A DNA stretch of 64,000 nt, taken from positions 62,001-126,000 of the forward strand of contig JBMOLU010000013.1 in the NCBI GenBank assembly GCA_049325275.1, written 5' to 3'. This stretch comes from CAIQJJ01 sp049325275. Its GTDB lineage: Bacteria; Chloroflexota; Anaerolineae; Anaerolineales; UBA4823. A program made the translations under genes and the position numbers. The stretch's first letter is position 1; every line of letters starts with the position of its first letter. The notes beneath the pieces were generated by a model, which saw only the letters and a program-made list of their open reading frames with translations, made no database searches and was not told where the DNA came from. Positions 17,309 through 25,198 of the stretch are shown here, in pieces.

Positions 17309-18417
17309 AGTGTATCCCCTTTGCTCTCTCTCGCTTTGGGCCACTGGGGTAAGAGCAGCTTGTAGAGCAGATCGGCTTTGGCGTCAAAGGCCAGGCGGCC
17401 CTCGTTTTTGATGATAATGTCGAAACAAGCCTCATCCAGTTCAAGCCCCGATTCCCACAGCGTTTCCCACTGGCTGCGGTGACTTTCGTAGTAGGCGGTG
17501 TGGGCGCCTCTGATCTGCATGACCGGCGATGGGGTGCCTGTTTTTCCCGCCAGGTAACTGGTGATGAGCATCCGATCATCGGCGCGCACGATTTGGGCGA
17601 GATGGTAGTAACCGGTATTGAGCCTGACCTGTAAATTCTTGCAGGCTGCTTCACTCAGGTTTTGGCGGTTGATGGCCAGGCTCAGCAGCGTGCTGGTGAT
17701 CTCCTGGCGCATTTCGTTGAAGCTGTTGGCCACTTCTGCAGCGCGTAAATCGGCAGACTTCTTCGGGTTAAGGCTGATTTCGTTGGCAGCCCGCAAGACG
17801 AGCAGCAGCGCCTGGGGATGGTAGATCAAAATGCGGACCCTGGCGCCGCGCGTGATATTGTCGAAGAATTCTTGCCGCGTTTTGCCGTCGCGAAACCAGG
17901 AAGTCCACAAGGTGTTGCTAACGATGTCGATCTCTTTTGCCGTGGACTGGCGTTGCTGCCAGACAGCCGGGCCGTCGTGGGGATCGTTCATCCATTCCCT
18001 GCGGGTTGGCCAGGCACGCTCGATTCCCAGGTGAAACTGGTTGATGTCTGCCAGCACGGTCGTCGACGTGTGTGCTGCCTCAGCCAGCGCAGCAACTTTT
18101 GCGTCGACGGTGTCGAGTTTGTGGAGAATGCTCTGCTCCGTTGCAGCGGCTTTCACCGCCGTTTTTTCGAAACCCGCATTGAGTTGATCTTCAACCGGAT
18201 CGCCACCCAAGAACTTCCACACGATTTCCACCAGGCTGACGCCGATCAGTACGACTGCAAACTGATCGAAAATCCCGCTGCAGGTTGGCCCGGAGAAAAG
18301 ACTCTGGCCGATCATCATGCGGGCCAGCAGGTATAAAACTGCTCCCAGCAGCCCGAAGAAGGCCAGGCCCGTGCGATTGCGCACGTTAAAGAGCTTCTTG
18401 AAGTTTTCGAGTTTCAT
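17305..18417 (-). CDS. Two-TM membrane protein with a PLD-like cytoplasmic domain, between two EEP genes
   Basis: A 370-residue protein I cannot assign to a named family with certainty. Residues about 18-37 and 47-67 are membrane segments. A helical linker (about 80-120, rich in Ala, Val and Lys) follows, then a globular part beginning EIDIVSNTLWTSWF and GARVRILIYHP. That resembles the inactive phospholipase-D-like domains seen in some bacterial sensors, but no HxK catalytic motif was found. It begins 17 bases after the upstream EEP gene and overlaps the next EEP gene by four bases. The tight packing suggests that the three products work together at the membrane, with this protein as sensor or anchor. 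That role is inference. Confidence 0.75.
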   Translation of the reverse strand: MKLENFKKLFNVRNRTGLAFFGLLGAVLYLLARMMIGQSLFSGPTCSGIFDQFAVVLIGVSLVEIVWKFLGGDPVEDQLNAGFEKTAVKAAATEQSILHKLDTVDAKVAALAEAAHTSTTVLADINQFHLGIERAWPTRREWMNDPHDGPAVWQQRQSTAKEIDIVSNTLWTSWFRDGKTRQEFFDNITRGARVRILIYHPQALLLVLRAANEISLNPKKSADLRAAEVANSFNEMRQEITSTLLSLAINRQNLSEAACKNLQVRLNTGYYHLAQIVRADDRMLITSYLAGKTGTPSPVMQIRGAHTAYYESHRSQWETLWESGLELDEACFDIIIKNEGRLAFDAKADLLYKLLLPQWPKARESKGDTL

Positions 18418-18434
18418 CGTGGCCTCCGGATGGG

Positions 18435-19337
18435 TTAAGGTGCGCTTGATTCGATCACGACATCGGCAAGAACGGGGAGATGGTCGGACGCTTCACGGGC
18501 GAGTGGGCTATCGACAACGCGGCAGCGATAATCGAGCAGCCGGGAGCCTGGGTAAACCAGGATATGATCCACCGAACCGCATAACCGCTTGTGGGTGGCA
18601 ATGGCATGGTTATCCGGTTCAAGGCGTACAAACCCGGCCTGGTGTAATGCTTCCATGCAGGGTTCGTCGCTTGTGGCGTTGAGATCGCCGAGCAAGAAGA
18701 CGATCTCGCGGTTTTGCAAAGCATAAGGTTGGAGCAAGGCCAGCAGGTTGCTGATTTGATCCCGGCGCATGCGCCGGGCCTGCCTGGTCTTGCCGGGAAC
18801 GATCTCTTCCGGTTTGCCGCGTTCGCCTTTTAGGGTTGTCAGATGGGTCGCAATGACCAGTGGGTGTGTTGTTTCGTCGTGGAGCCTGGTCAAGATCACG
18901 TGCCGTGGATCGGTGTCGCGGTTTCCAAGATACTGGACTGGGCGGAAGATGGGCAGGTTGTATGGCCGGCCGCTGAGGTGTGGCGTGCTTAAGCGGGCGA
19001 AGCCGGGACGAACCAGCAATGCATTACCAAACTGCCAATCCTGTAAATCTTCAAACACGGCGCGCACGAAATTGCTCTTGCCGCTGAAAAAATGTTGCCG
19101 AAGTGTGACCGTTGGCCCAAAGAAACTTTGGTAAGCCTTTCCCAGCACGTCGGCCAGGAAAGCGACACTGCTGTGCCAGTGGCCGTCTGCATCCTGCCAT
19201 CGGGTGGCTTCTTGCAAGGCTAGAACGTCCGGTTGGGCCTGGCGGACGACGTCGAGAACGCTGTCGAGCAGCGTGCCAAAGTCACGCCGGCCGCCGCCGA
19301 TATTGTAGGTCATCAGTCGAAATGTTGTGCCGGTCAC
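18435..19337 (-). CDS. EEP (endonuclease/exonuclease/phosphatase) family protein, copy 2
   Basis: A 300-residue paralogue of the gene at 16397, first in the cassette. It opens VTGTTFRLMTYNIGGGR (GTG start) and carries VLALQEATRW, ATHLTTLKGERG, LLGDLNATSD, VDHILVYPG and SDHLPVLADV. All metal and catalytic positions of the DNase I-like fold appear intact, although GDLNA replaces the more usual GDFNA. No signal peptide or membrane segment is evident. An extended -10 sequence, TGATATAAT, lies eight bases before the GTG, so transcription and translation would start almost together. Substrate unknown: nucleic acid, cyclic or inositol phosphate, or phospholipid head groups are all possible. Confidence 0.85.
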   Translation of the reverse strand: MTGTTFRLMTYNIGGGRRDFGTLLDSVLDVVRQAQPDVLALQEATRWQDADGHWHSSVAFLADVLGKAYQSFFGPTVTLRQHFFSGKSNFVRAVFEDLQDWQFGNALLVRPGFARLSTPHLSGRPYNLPIFRPVQYLGNRDTDPRHVILTRLHDETTHPLVIATHLTTLKGERGKPEEIVPGKTRQARRMRRDQISNLLALLQPYALQNREIVFLLGDLNATSDEPCMEALHQAGFVRLEPDNHAIATHKRLCGSVDHILVYPGSRLLDYRCRVVDSPLAREASDHLPVLADVVIESSAP

Positions 19338-19345
19338 GACGGGGT

Positions 19346-19351
19346 ATTATA
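19346..19351 (-). promoter_or_regulatory. -10 box of the EEP cassette (leaderless)
   Basis: On the minus strand the sequence reads TGATATAAT, an extended -10, and ends eight bases before the GTG start at 19337. No Shine-Dalgarno is present in the gap. Confidence 0.55.
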
Positions 19352-19417
19352 TCAAGGGATAACGGGACGGGATTGGTGTGTTTCAGGGCCAATCCGAAAC
19401 TTTTTCAATTCCTTGAG

Positions 19418-19423
19418 TATAAT
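19418..19423 (+). promoter_or_regulatory. -10 box of the cysteine desulfurase/mnmA operon (leaderless)
   Basis: A perfect TATAAT ends seven bases before the ATG at 19431; the space reads CAGACCT and has no ribosome binding site. It is divergent from the EEP cassette promoter about 70 bases away. Confidence 0.6.
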
Positions 19424-19430
19424 CAGACCT

Positions 19431-20591
19431 ATGTCATCGCATTCAACCGTTTACCTCGATTATGCCGCCACGACGCCCGTCGATCCGCGGGTCTTCGCAG
19501 CGATGCGCCCTTTTTTCGATCAGGATTTTGGCAATCCCTCGTCGACACATGCTTACGGCCAGCGTGCCGAAGCCGCAGTCGAGCAGGCACGCGAAAACGT
19601 GGCGCGCCTGCTGCACTGCCAGCCTGGCGAAGTGGTTTTCACTTCGTGCGGCTCAGAAAGCGATAACCTCGCCCTGCGTGGTGCGGCGTTTGCCGCGCGC
19701 CGGGCGCGTGCGGCCGATCACATTCTCGTGGCAGCCGGCGAACATCACGCCGTCGCACATACGGCAGAACAGCTGCGCGACGTGTTCGGTTTCGACGTGG
19801 AAACTTTACCGCTGGATGGCAGCGGGCGTGTCGCTTCTGAAGATGTGGTTGCCCGTATTCGCCCAACCACGGCCCTGGTTTCAGTGATGTATGCCAACAA
19901 CGAGATCGGCACCGTCAATCCAATCGCCGAAATCGGTGCTGCCTGCCGGGCGCACGGCGTTCCTTTTCACTCCGACGCCGTTCAGGCGGCCGCTTATCTT
20001 CCTGTCGATACGCAAGCGCTGTACGTCGACCTGCTTTCCCTCGGCGCCCACAAGCTGTACGGCCCAAAGGGGATCGGTGTGCTGTACGTCCGTCGCGGCA
20101 CCGCCGTCTTGCCGATGCAAACCGGTGGCGCTCAGGAAGCCGGCCTGCGCGCCGGGACGCAGAACGTGCCTTATATCGTCGGGATGGCGGAAGCCCTGCG
20201 CCTGTCTGATGAAGAACGCGCGGTGCGCCGGCAGCACGTCCAGCCCTTGCGCGACCACCTGATCGGGCAGGTCCTGGAGGCGATTCCCGGCGCTTGGCTG
20301 ACCGGTTCGCCCGTTTATCGTTTGCCCAATCATGCCAGCTTCGCTTTCGAAGGCGTCGACGGCAATACTCTGCTGCAACTCCTGGACGTAGCGGGCTTTG
20401 CTTGTTCGTCGGGCTCTGCCTGCAAGAGCGGCGATCCGAAACCTTCGGGGGTCTTGCTGGCTTTGGGCTTGCCGCCGGCGCTGGCCCTCGGTTCGCTGCG
20501 CGTTACTTTGGGGAAAGACACCACCCTACAAGACGTGGAAGCCTTTCTGGCCGTGCTGCCGGGCATGGTAGAAAAGACGCGTGCGTTATGA
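19431..20591 (+). CDS. iscS: Cysteine desulfurase (IscS/NifS type)
   Basis: A 386-residue PLP enzyme opening VYLDYAATTPVDPRV. The PLP lysine is in LGAHKLYGPKGIGVLY and the active cysteine is in ACSSGSACKSGDPKPSG near the C-terminus. It removes sulfur from cysteine as a protein persulfide. The stop codon overlaps the mnmA start (ATGA), so the sulfur is probably passed to MnmA for tRNA 2-thiolation. The frame is open 66 codons upstream, but the ATG used begins the conserved fold and lies seven bases after a TATAAT box. Confidence 0.93.
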   Translation: MSSHSTVYLDYAATTPVDPRVFAAMRPFFDQDFGNPSSTHAYGQRAEAAVEQARENVARLLHCQPGEVVFTSCGSESDNLALRGAAFAARRARAADHILVAAGEHHAVAHTAEQLRDVFGFDVETLPLDGSGRVASEDVVARIRPTTALVSVMYANNEIGTVNPIAEIGAACRAHGVPFHSDAVQAAAYLPVDTQALYVDLLSLGAHKLYGPKGIGVLYVRRGTAVLPMQTGGAQEAGLRAGTQNVPYIVGMAEALRLSDEERAVRRQHVQPLRDHLIGQVLEAIPGAWLTGSPVYRLPNHASFAFEGVDGNTLLQLLDVAGFACSSGSACKSGDPKPSGVLLALGLPPALALGSLRVTLGKDTTLQDVEAFLAVLPGMVEKTRAL

Positions 20592-21649
20592 GTCGCGTGG
20601 TCGTTGCCATGTCTGGTGGTGTGGATAGCTCGGTTGCCGCAGCCCTGCTGCAACAGCAGGGCTATGCTGTGATCGGAATGATGATGCGCCTGTGGAACGA
20701 ACCGGGCGCAGCAGATGCCAACCGCTGTTGTACCCCCGACGCCATGGCGCTTGCCCGGCGCGTGGCGGCCCGGTTGGGTATCCCTTTTTATGCCGTCGAT
20801 GCGCAGCAAGTTTTTCGCGATACGGTGGTCGAATACTTTCTCGATGGTTACGCGCGCGGCGAGACGCCCAACCCTTGCCTGGCGTGCAACCGCCACATCC
20901 GTTGGGATTTTTTGCTCAAACACGCCCGCGCCATGGGTGCCGATTACCTGGCCACCGGCCACTACGCCCGTTTGCGTGCGGTGGATGGGAAAACCCAACT
21001 TCTAAAGGGGGTGGATGAAAAGAAGGACCAGTCGTATGTGCTCAGCGTGCTGACCCAGGAGAAACTTGCCCATGCCCTGTTCCCCCTGGGCAACTATACC
21101 AAGCCGCAGGTGCGCCAGTTGGCGCGTGACTTTGGCCTGCCGGTGGCAGAACGTTCGGATAGCCAGGATTTGTGTTTTTTAGGAAATGGAGACTATCGCG
21201 ATTTTTTGCTGCGCCATGCACCCCAGGTGAACGAACCGGGTCCAATCCTCGATCGCGGCGGCCGCCGGCTTGGCTGCCATACGGGCTTGGCGTTTTACAC
21301 GATCGGACAGCGCAAGGGCCTGAACATCGCTTCGTCGGTCCCGATGTACGTTTTGGCAAAAGACACCGAACAAAACGCCCTGATCGTTGGGGATGCCCAT
21401 GCGCTCGGTCAGGACGAGCTTGTTGCCAGCCAGGTCAACTGGCTGGCGGGCGAAGCGCCTGCCGCACAGTTCCGCGCCGGCATCAAAATCCGCTACAAGG
21501 CGGCCGAAGCGGCCGGCACCGTTCTGCTGCTCGACACGACGCGTGCACACGTAAAATTTGACGAGCCTTTACGCGATATCACGCCCGGCCAGGGTGTTGT
21601 CTTTTACGAAGGGGAAGTCTGCCTGGGTGGTGGACTTATTGGCGCTTGA
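20588..21649 (+). CDS. mnmA: tRNA-specific 2-thiouridylase MnmA
   Basis: A 353-residue protein opening MSRVVVAMSGGVDSSVAAAL with the PP-loop SGGVDSS. Catalytic cysteines lie in NPCLACNRHIRWDF and SDSQDLCFLGNGDYRDF. MnmA adenylates and thiolates U34 of tRNA-Lys, -Glu and -Gln in the cytoplasm, with sulfur from the desulfurase. The ATG overlaps the desulfurase stop codon by four bases, indicating translational coupling. The C-terminus contains the usual beta-barrel part (ALIVGDAHALGQDELVA). The last 14 bases overlap the convergent glycosyltransferase gene. Confidence 0.95.
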   Translation: MSRVVVAMSGGVDSSVAAALLQQQGYAVIGMMMRLWNEPGAADANRCCTPDAMALARRVAARLGIPFYAVDAQQVFRDTVVEYFLDGYARGETPNPCLACNRHIRWDFLLKHARAMGADYLATGHYARLRAVDGKTQLLKGVDEKKDQSYVLSVLTQEKLAHALFPLGNYTKPQVRQLARDFGLPVAERSDSQDLCFLGNGDYRDFLLRHAPQVNEPGPILDRGGRRLGCHTGLAFYTIGQRKGLNIASSVPMYVLAKDTEQNALIVGDAHALGQDELVASQVNWLAGEAPAAQFRAGIKIRYKAAEAAGTVLLLDTTRAHVKFDEPLRDITPGQGVVFYEGEVCLGGGLIGA

Positions 21650-22871
21650 AAAGGCTTTGCCCGAGCGGCATCCGATCGATCTTCTGGCTTTGGCCGACCG
21701 GTTTGGTTAGCAGGTTTTCGTACAACCGTTCGTAGGTGCGAATGGTGTTTTCCAGGCTGTGAGATTGCACCTTTTGGATGCTGCTGGTTCCCAGCCGGGC
21801 CAATTGTTCTGGGTGATCGGCCAGCAAAGTGATGGCGTGCGCCAGGCTGGCGACATCCCCCGGTTTGAACAGGTAGCCATTGCATCCATCGGTGACAAGC
21901 TCTGGCAGAGCCTGGGAATGTGCCAGCAAAACCGGCAAACCGCATGCCATGGCCTCGAGCGAGGCAATGCTGAGCAGTTCTGCTTCGCTGGGCATCACGA
22001 AGACGTCCATACTGTTCAGCAAAGAGGGCAGTTCTTCATCGGGTAGGTAACCCAAAAAACGCACTTGTGCTTCCATGCCCAGTTGCTTTACCAGGTTAAC
22101 CAGCATCGGCAGCACGGCGCCGCGCCCTGTGATTGCCAGTTGAATGTCGCTTCGTTGAAGGCTGTGAAATGCCCGGATGAGTAAATCGAGGCGCTTTTCG
22201 TTATCTATCCGCCCTACGTAGGAAAAGATAGTTTTTTCGGGGGCCAGATTATGGCGTTGTCTTAAGGCATTCCGGTCGATATCCAACCGGCGAAAACGCT
22301 GCGTGTCCACACCGCAGGAGATCGCCTGGGCCGGGGCGTGGAGGCCGTTTTGGCGCATGATCTTTACAGCAGTCCGTGATGGGCCGGTCACCCAGTCGAG
22401 CCGGTTATAAGTGCTGAGCATCCACTGCCACAGCAGCCAGTTGGTGCTGGCCTTGAGCGGTTTCGGGATAGGAAAGTAGGGGGTCACGTTTTCGGGCATG
22501 AAGTGGTTGGTGCCCACGGTGCAGAGTTTGCGCCGCCACGCGGCCGCCAGGGCCGCGGCCCCGAGCATGTAGTGATCTTGTATGTGGATGATTTCTGGCC
22601 GGAAGCGCGTGAAAATCTTTTCGGTGGCCAGATCGATTACGCCAGGAATGCTGGCAGCCGCATTGGGGTTGAAGTTCGCCAGGCTGGCCGACGTGAGCCA
22701 TTCGATCTGCACACCGTTTTCGGCGCCGGTGCGCCACCTTAAGTCCGGTGATGGAACGATGGCTGTGACTTGATGGCCTTGCCTTGCCAGGCCCTCGGCC
22801 AGATTCGTGGTGAATACCGCTTGCCCGTTGCGGGCAGGCGCATAGGTTTGTCCGGCGATTAAAATTCGCAT
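21636..22871 (-). CDS. GT4-family glycosyltransferase
   Basis: A 411-residue GT-B glycosyltransferase. The N-terminal acceptor half opens MRILIAGQTYAPARNGQAV with a HIQDHYMLG motif. The donor-binding half contains SYVGRIDNEKRLDLLIRA, LGYLPDEELPSL and the conserved PSEAELLSIASLEAMACG. It resembles lipid glycosyltransferases such as diacylglycerol glucosyltransferases and mannosyltransferases, so it probably adds a sugar to a membrane lipid or exopolysaccharide; donor and acceptor are not certain. AAGGAAAA lies upstream of the ATG. The gene converges on mnmA with a 14-base overlap. Confidence 0.88.
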   Translation of the reverse strand: MRILIAGQTYAPARNGQAVFTTNLAEGLARQGHQVTAIVPSPDLRWRTGAENGVQIEWLTSASLANFNPNAAASIPGVIDLATEKIFTRFRPEIIHIQDHYMLGAAALAAAWRRKLCTVGTNHFMPENVTPYFPIPKPLKASTNWLLWQWMLSTYNRLDWVTGPSRTAVKIMRQNGLHAPAQAISCGVDTQRFRRLDIDRNALRQRHNLAPEKTIFSYVGRIDNEKRLDLLIRAFHSLQRSDIQLAITGRGAVLPMLVNLVKQLGMEAQVRFLGYLPDEELPSLLNSMDVFVMPSEAELLSIASLEAMACGLPVLLAHSQALPELVTDGCNGYLFKPGDVASLAHAITLLADHPEQLARLGTSSIQKVQSHSLENTIRTYERLYENLLTKPVGQSQKIDRMPLGQSLFKRQ

Positions 22872-22933
22872 GAGAAATTTTTCCTTGAAGATACCCTTGT
22901 TTTGTTGCGTGTCACATTGCTTGCGCCAGGCCT

Positions 22934-23572
22934 TTATTCCTTGGGGTAGCCTTGAGCTTTTTTGCTTTGCACCTGCAGCCAGCGCCGGAATAAAAAAAAG
23001 GCGATGGTGAGGAAGATGGCGAACGATGCAATTGCAAGCCCGTTGGCATTGCTTTCCACGCGTTGGGCTGCGTCGGTGATGAAATACCCAATCAACACCA
23101 GCAGGCCCGTCCAGGCAACTTCGGCAAACACGTAGGCGGGGAGCCAGCGCTTGAACGCCAGCTTTGCCAGGCCGGCGGCAACCAGCGTAGGAATGGTGAA
23201 CGCGGCCGTAAACTTTGCCACAATCAGCAGCTTGGGAAGCTGCGCCTCACAGCCCTGTTGAAGCTGGCTGAGGTGATTTTGGCGCATGCCGAAATATTTA
23301 CCTATCCGCAGTGCCCAATCCAGCTTTCCGAAGTAGCCGAGCGAGTACCAAAGCAGATCGGCCGCCAGGTTTCCGACGAAAGCGGCCACGAACACTGCCG
23401 GGAGACTGAGTGTACTGGCCGAAGCTGCCGCTGCGCCGAGCAAGGTAGCAATGGGGCCTTCGACCATTACGATGAGGGCAAAGAAAACGTAGCTCCACTC
23501 ACCAAGGTGGAGCAGTTGCCCGTTTTGCAGGGCATTCCAAAAGCTGTTGATCAGGGCGAATAGGTTTTCCAT
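22934..23572 (-). CDS. DedA/VTT family membrane protein
   Basis: A 212-residue protein with several membrane segments. It carries the DedA-type sequence MVEGPIATLLGAAAASAS, with the conserved Glu-Gly and Pro, then GNLAADLLWYSLGYFGK and a FTAAFTIPTLVAAGLAK re-entrant stretch. Family members transport or scramble polyprenyl phosphate and phospholipid head groups across the membrane. The frame is open 23 codons upstream, but the start MENLFALINSF fits the family. Upstream the sequence TAAATA lies five bases before the ATG, a weak hint of another leaderless start. It follows prfB on the same strand after about 250 bases. Confidence 0.85.
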   Translation of the reverse strand: MENLFALINSFWNALQNGQLLHLGEWSYVFFALIVMVEGPIATLLGAAAASASTLSLPAVFVAAFVGNLAADLLWYSLGYFGKLDWALRIGKYFGMRQNHLSQLQQGCEAQLPKLLIVAKFTAAFTIPTLVAAGLAKLAFKRWLPAYVFAEVAWTGLLVLIGYFITDAAQRVESNANGLAIASFAIFLTIAFFLFRRWLQVQSKKAQGYPKE

Positions 23573-23822
23573 AAACGTATTTACAGGGGTTTGTAAAAGT
23601 GCCTTATTGCAAAGCCAAGGATACCGCGTCGTGGTGCACAAACCCCTGACTGAGCGGTTCGTTCTACTGCGGGCTTCGGCGACACTTGTGCCTACAGCGC
23701 AAATGTCGCCGGGCGACGCGGATGACGCCTTCGGTCGTGGGACGAATCCCGCACGAAGAATTCAGGAATTAATCTGCTGTACGGGTTTTGCCAGCTTGAG
23801 TTGCAAAAATAGATGTGGGGCG

Positions 23823-24912
23823 CTATGCATTGCCGACTTTATCTCTTAAATAGGCGGCAATGAACCCGTCCAGGCTTCCATCCAGAACGGACTGGGCATT
23901 TCCCACTTCGAAGTCGGTGCGATGATCCTTAACCATCTGATAGGGGTGCAGCACATAAGAGCGGATTTGGCTACCCCATTCGATCTTTTGAAAATCGCCC
24001 TTGATGGCCGCTAACTCTTCGGCTCTCTCTGCATTCTGGATTGCCAGCAGGCGGGCGCGCAGCACGCGCATGGCGTTTTCGCGGTTTTGCAACTGCGAGC
24101 GTTCGTTCTGGCAGGTGACGATAATGCCGGTCGGAATATGCAAGATACGCACCGCCGTCGAGTTCTTCTGGACGTTTTGCCCACCGGCGCCGGACGAGCG
24201 ATAGACATCGATGCGCAAGTCGTCTGGGTTGATCTGGACTTCGTCGGTATCTTCTACCTGCGGCAGAATCTCGACCAGTGCAAATGATGTGTGCCGCCGG
24301 TGCGCCGCGTCGAACGGAGAGAGGCGCACCAACCGGTGAACGCCTTTCTCGGCGCGCAGGTACCCGTAGGCAAAGCGTCCCTCGACGGAGATTGTGGCGC
24401 TTTTGATGCCGGCTTCTTCGCCCTCGGTCAGGTCGATAACTTCGGCTTTGAAGCCAGCGCCTTCGGCCCAGCGCAAATACATGCGCTGCAGCATTTGGGC
24501 CCAATCTTGCGCATCAACGCCGCCTGCGCCGGCGTTGATGGCGATCAGGGCATCGCCGCGATCATACCGCCCTGAGAGCATGGCGTCTTTCTCGCGCTGC
24601 ACCGTTTCTGCCTCGATGGCGTCTGCTTCGGCTCCGAGCTCGTCCCGCAGGCTTTCATCGTCCAGGGCGGCCAGTTCCAGTGAGTCGTGAATTCTTTGCG
24701 AAATCTTCCGCCAATCTTCCACTTCTTCCCGCAAAGCGGCCAGTTGTTTCATCAAGCGCTGCGCCGCTGTGGGATCGTTCCAAAAATCCGGCGTCTCAAC
24801 CTGGGCTTGTAGCTCTTTCAGGTGGGCTTCTTTTTTGGCGTAGTCAAAGACGCACCAGTAAATGCTGGATTTTTGCCTGGCTGGCGTTGAGACGTTCGAT
24901 CAAATCTTGCAT
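23823..24912 (-). CDS. prfB: Peptide chain release factor 2, expressed by programmed +1 frameshift
   Basis: RF2 of about 362 residues in two frames. Frame 0 runs from the ATG at 24912 for 22 codons and ends CGT CTT TGA. After a +1 shift over CTT-T, reading continues DYAKKEAHLKELQAQ to the stop TAG at 23823. The catalytic GGQ motif is in SSGAGGQNVQKNSTAVR. RF2 releases peptides at UGA and UAA. The in-frame UGA gives the known autoregulation: scarce RF2 leads to more frameshifting. The usual Shine-Dalgarno-like stimulator three codons upstream is weak here (CTGGTGCGT). A small conserved gene lies 43 bases upstream. Confidence 0.95.
24843..24849 (-). other. RF2 programmed +1 frameshift site
   Basis: The minus strand reads CTTTGAC, the canonical prfB slippery sequence. 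The zero-frame TGA occupies 24846-24844; peptidyl-tRNA slips from CTT to TTT and decoding resumes at GAC. The codons before it, CTG GTG CGT, contain only a weak anti-SD complement. Confidence 0.95.
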
Positions 24913-24955
24913 AAAATGATTTTCCTGCTCACAAGTTGGTGTTTGAAGTATAAAA

Positions 24956-25150
24956 CTACTCGGCGCTCGCGGTCTCTTGCTTGCTGCCGATTTCGACCAG
25001 TTGAATTTGCACCTGGTAACGTTTGCCGTCGATTTCCGTTTTTCCGTTGGCGTAAAAACCGCGCGAACCGGTTTTGAAAACTTTGGGCTGGGCAGTCATC
25101 ACGGTGATCAATTCGCTTTTATCGTTTTTTAGTTCAGCTACGATGAACAT
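24956..25150 (-). CDS. Small uncharacterised protein upstream of prfB
   Basis: A 64-residue protein starting MFIVAELKNDKSELITVMTA, with a strong GGAGG six bases before the ATG. It is predicted to be all-beta: short strands rich in Val and Ile, a Gly-Phe-Tyr turn (KTGSRGFYANGK) and a second strand pair (KRYQVQIQLVEIG). There is no signal peptide, membrane segment, cysteine pair or known motif. It lies 43 bases upstream of prfB on the same strand and downstream of the ABC exporter. The good start and compact composition support a real gene; function unknown. Confidence 0.75.
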   Translation of the reverse strand: MFIVAELKNDKSELITVMTAQPKVFKTGSRGFYANGKTEIDGKRYQVQIQLVEIGSKQETASAE

Positions 25151-25198
25151 AACAACCTCCATAGGAAAAGGGAAGAATAGGGTGCCATAACAGGCCGA

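Noticed and set aside
23823..24755. Truncated prfB starting at an internal ATG
   Set aside because: The true start at 24912 and the frameshift site restore a full-length RF2.
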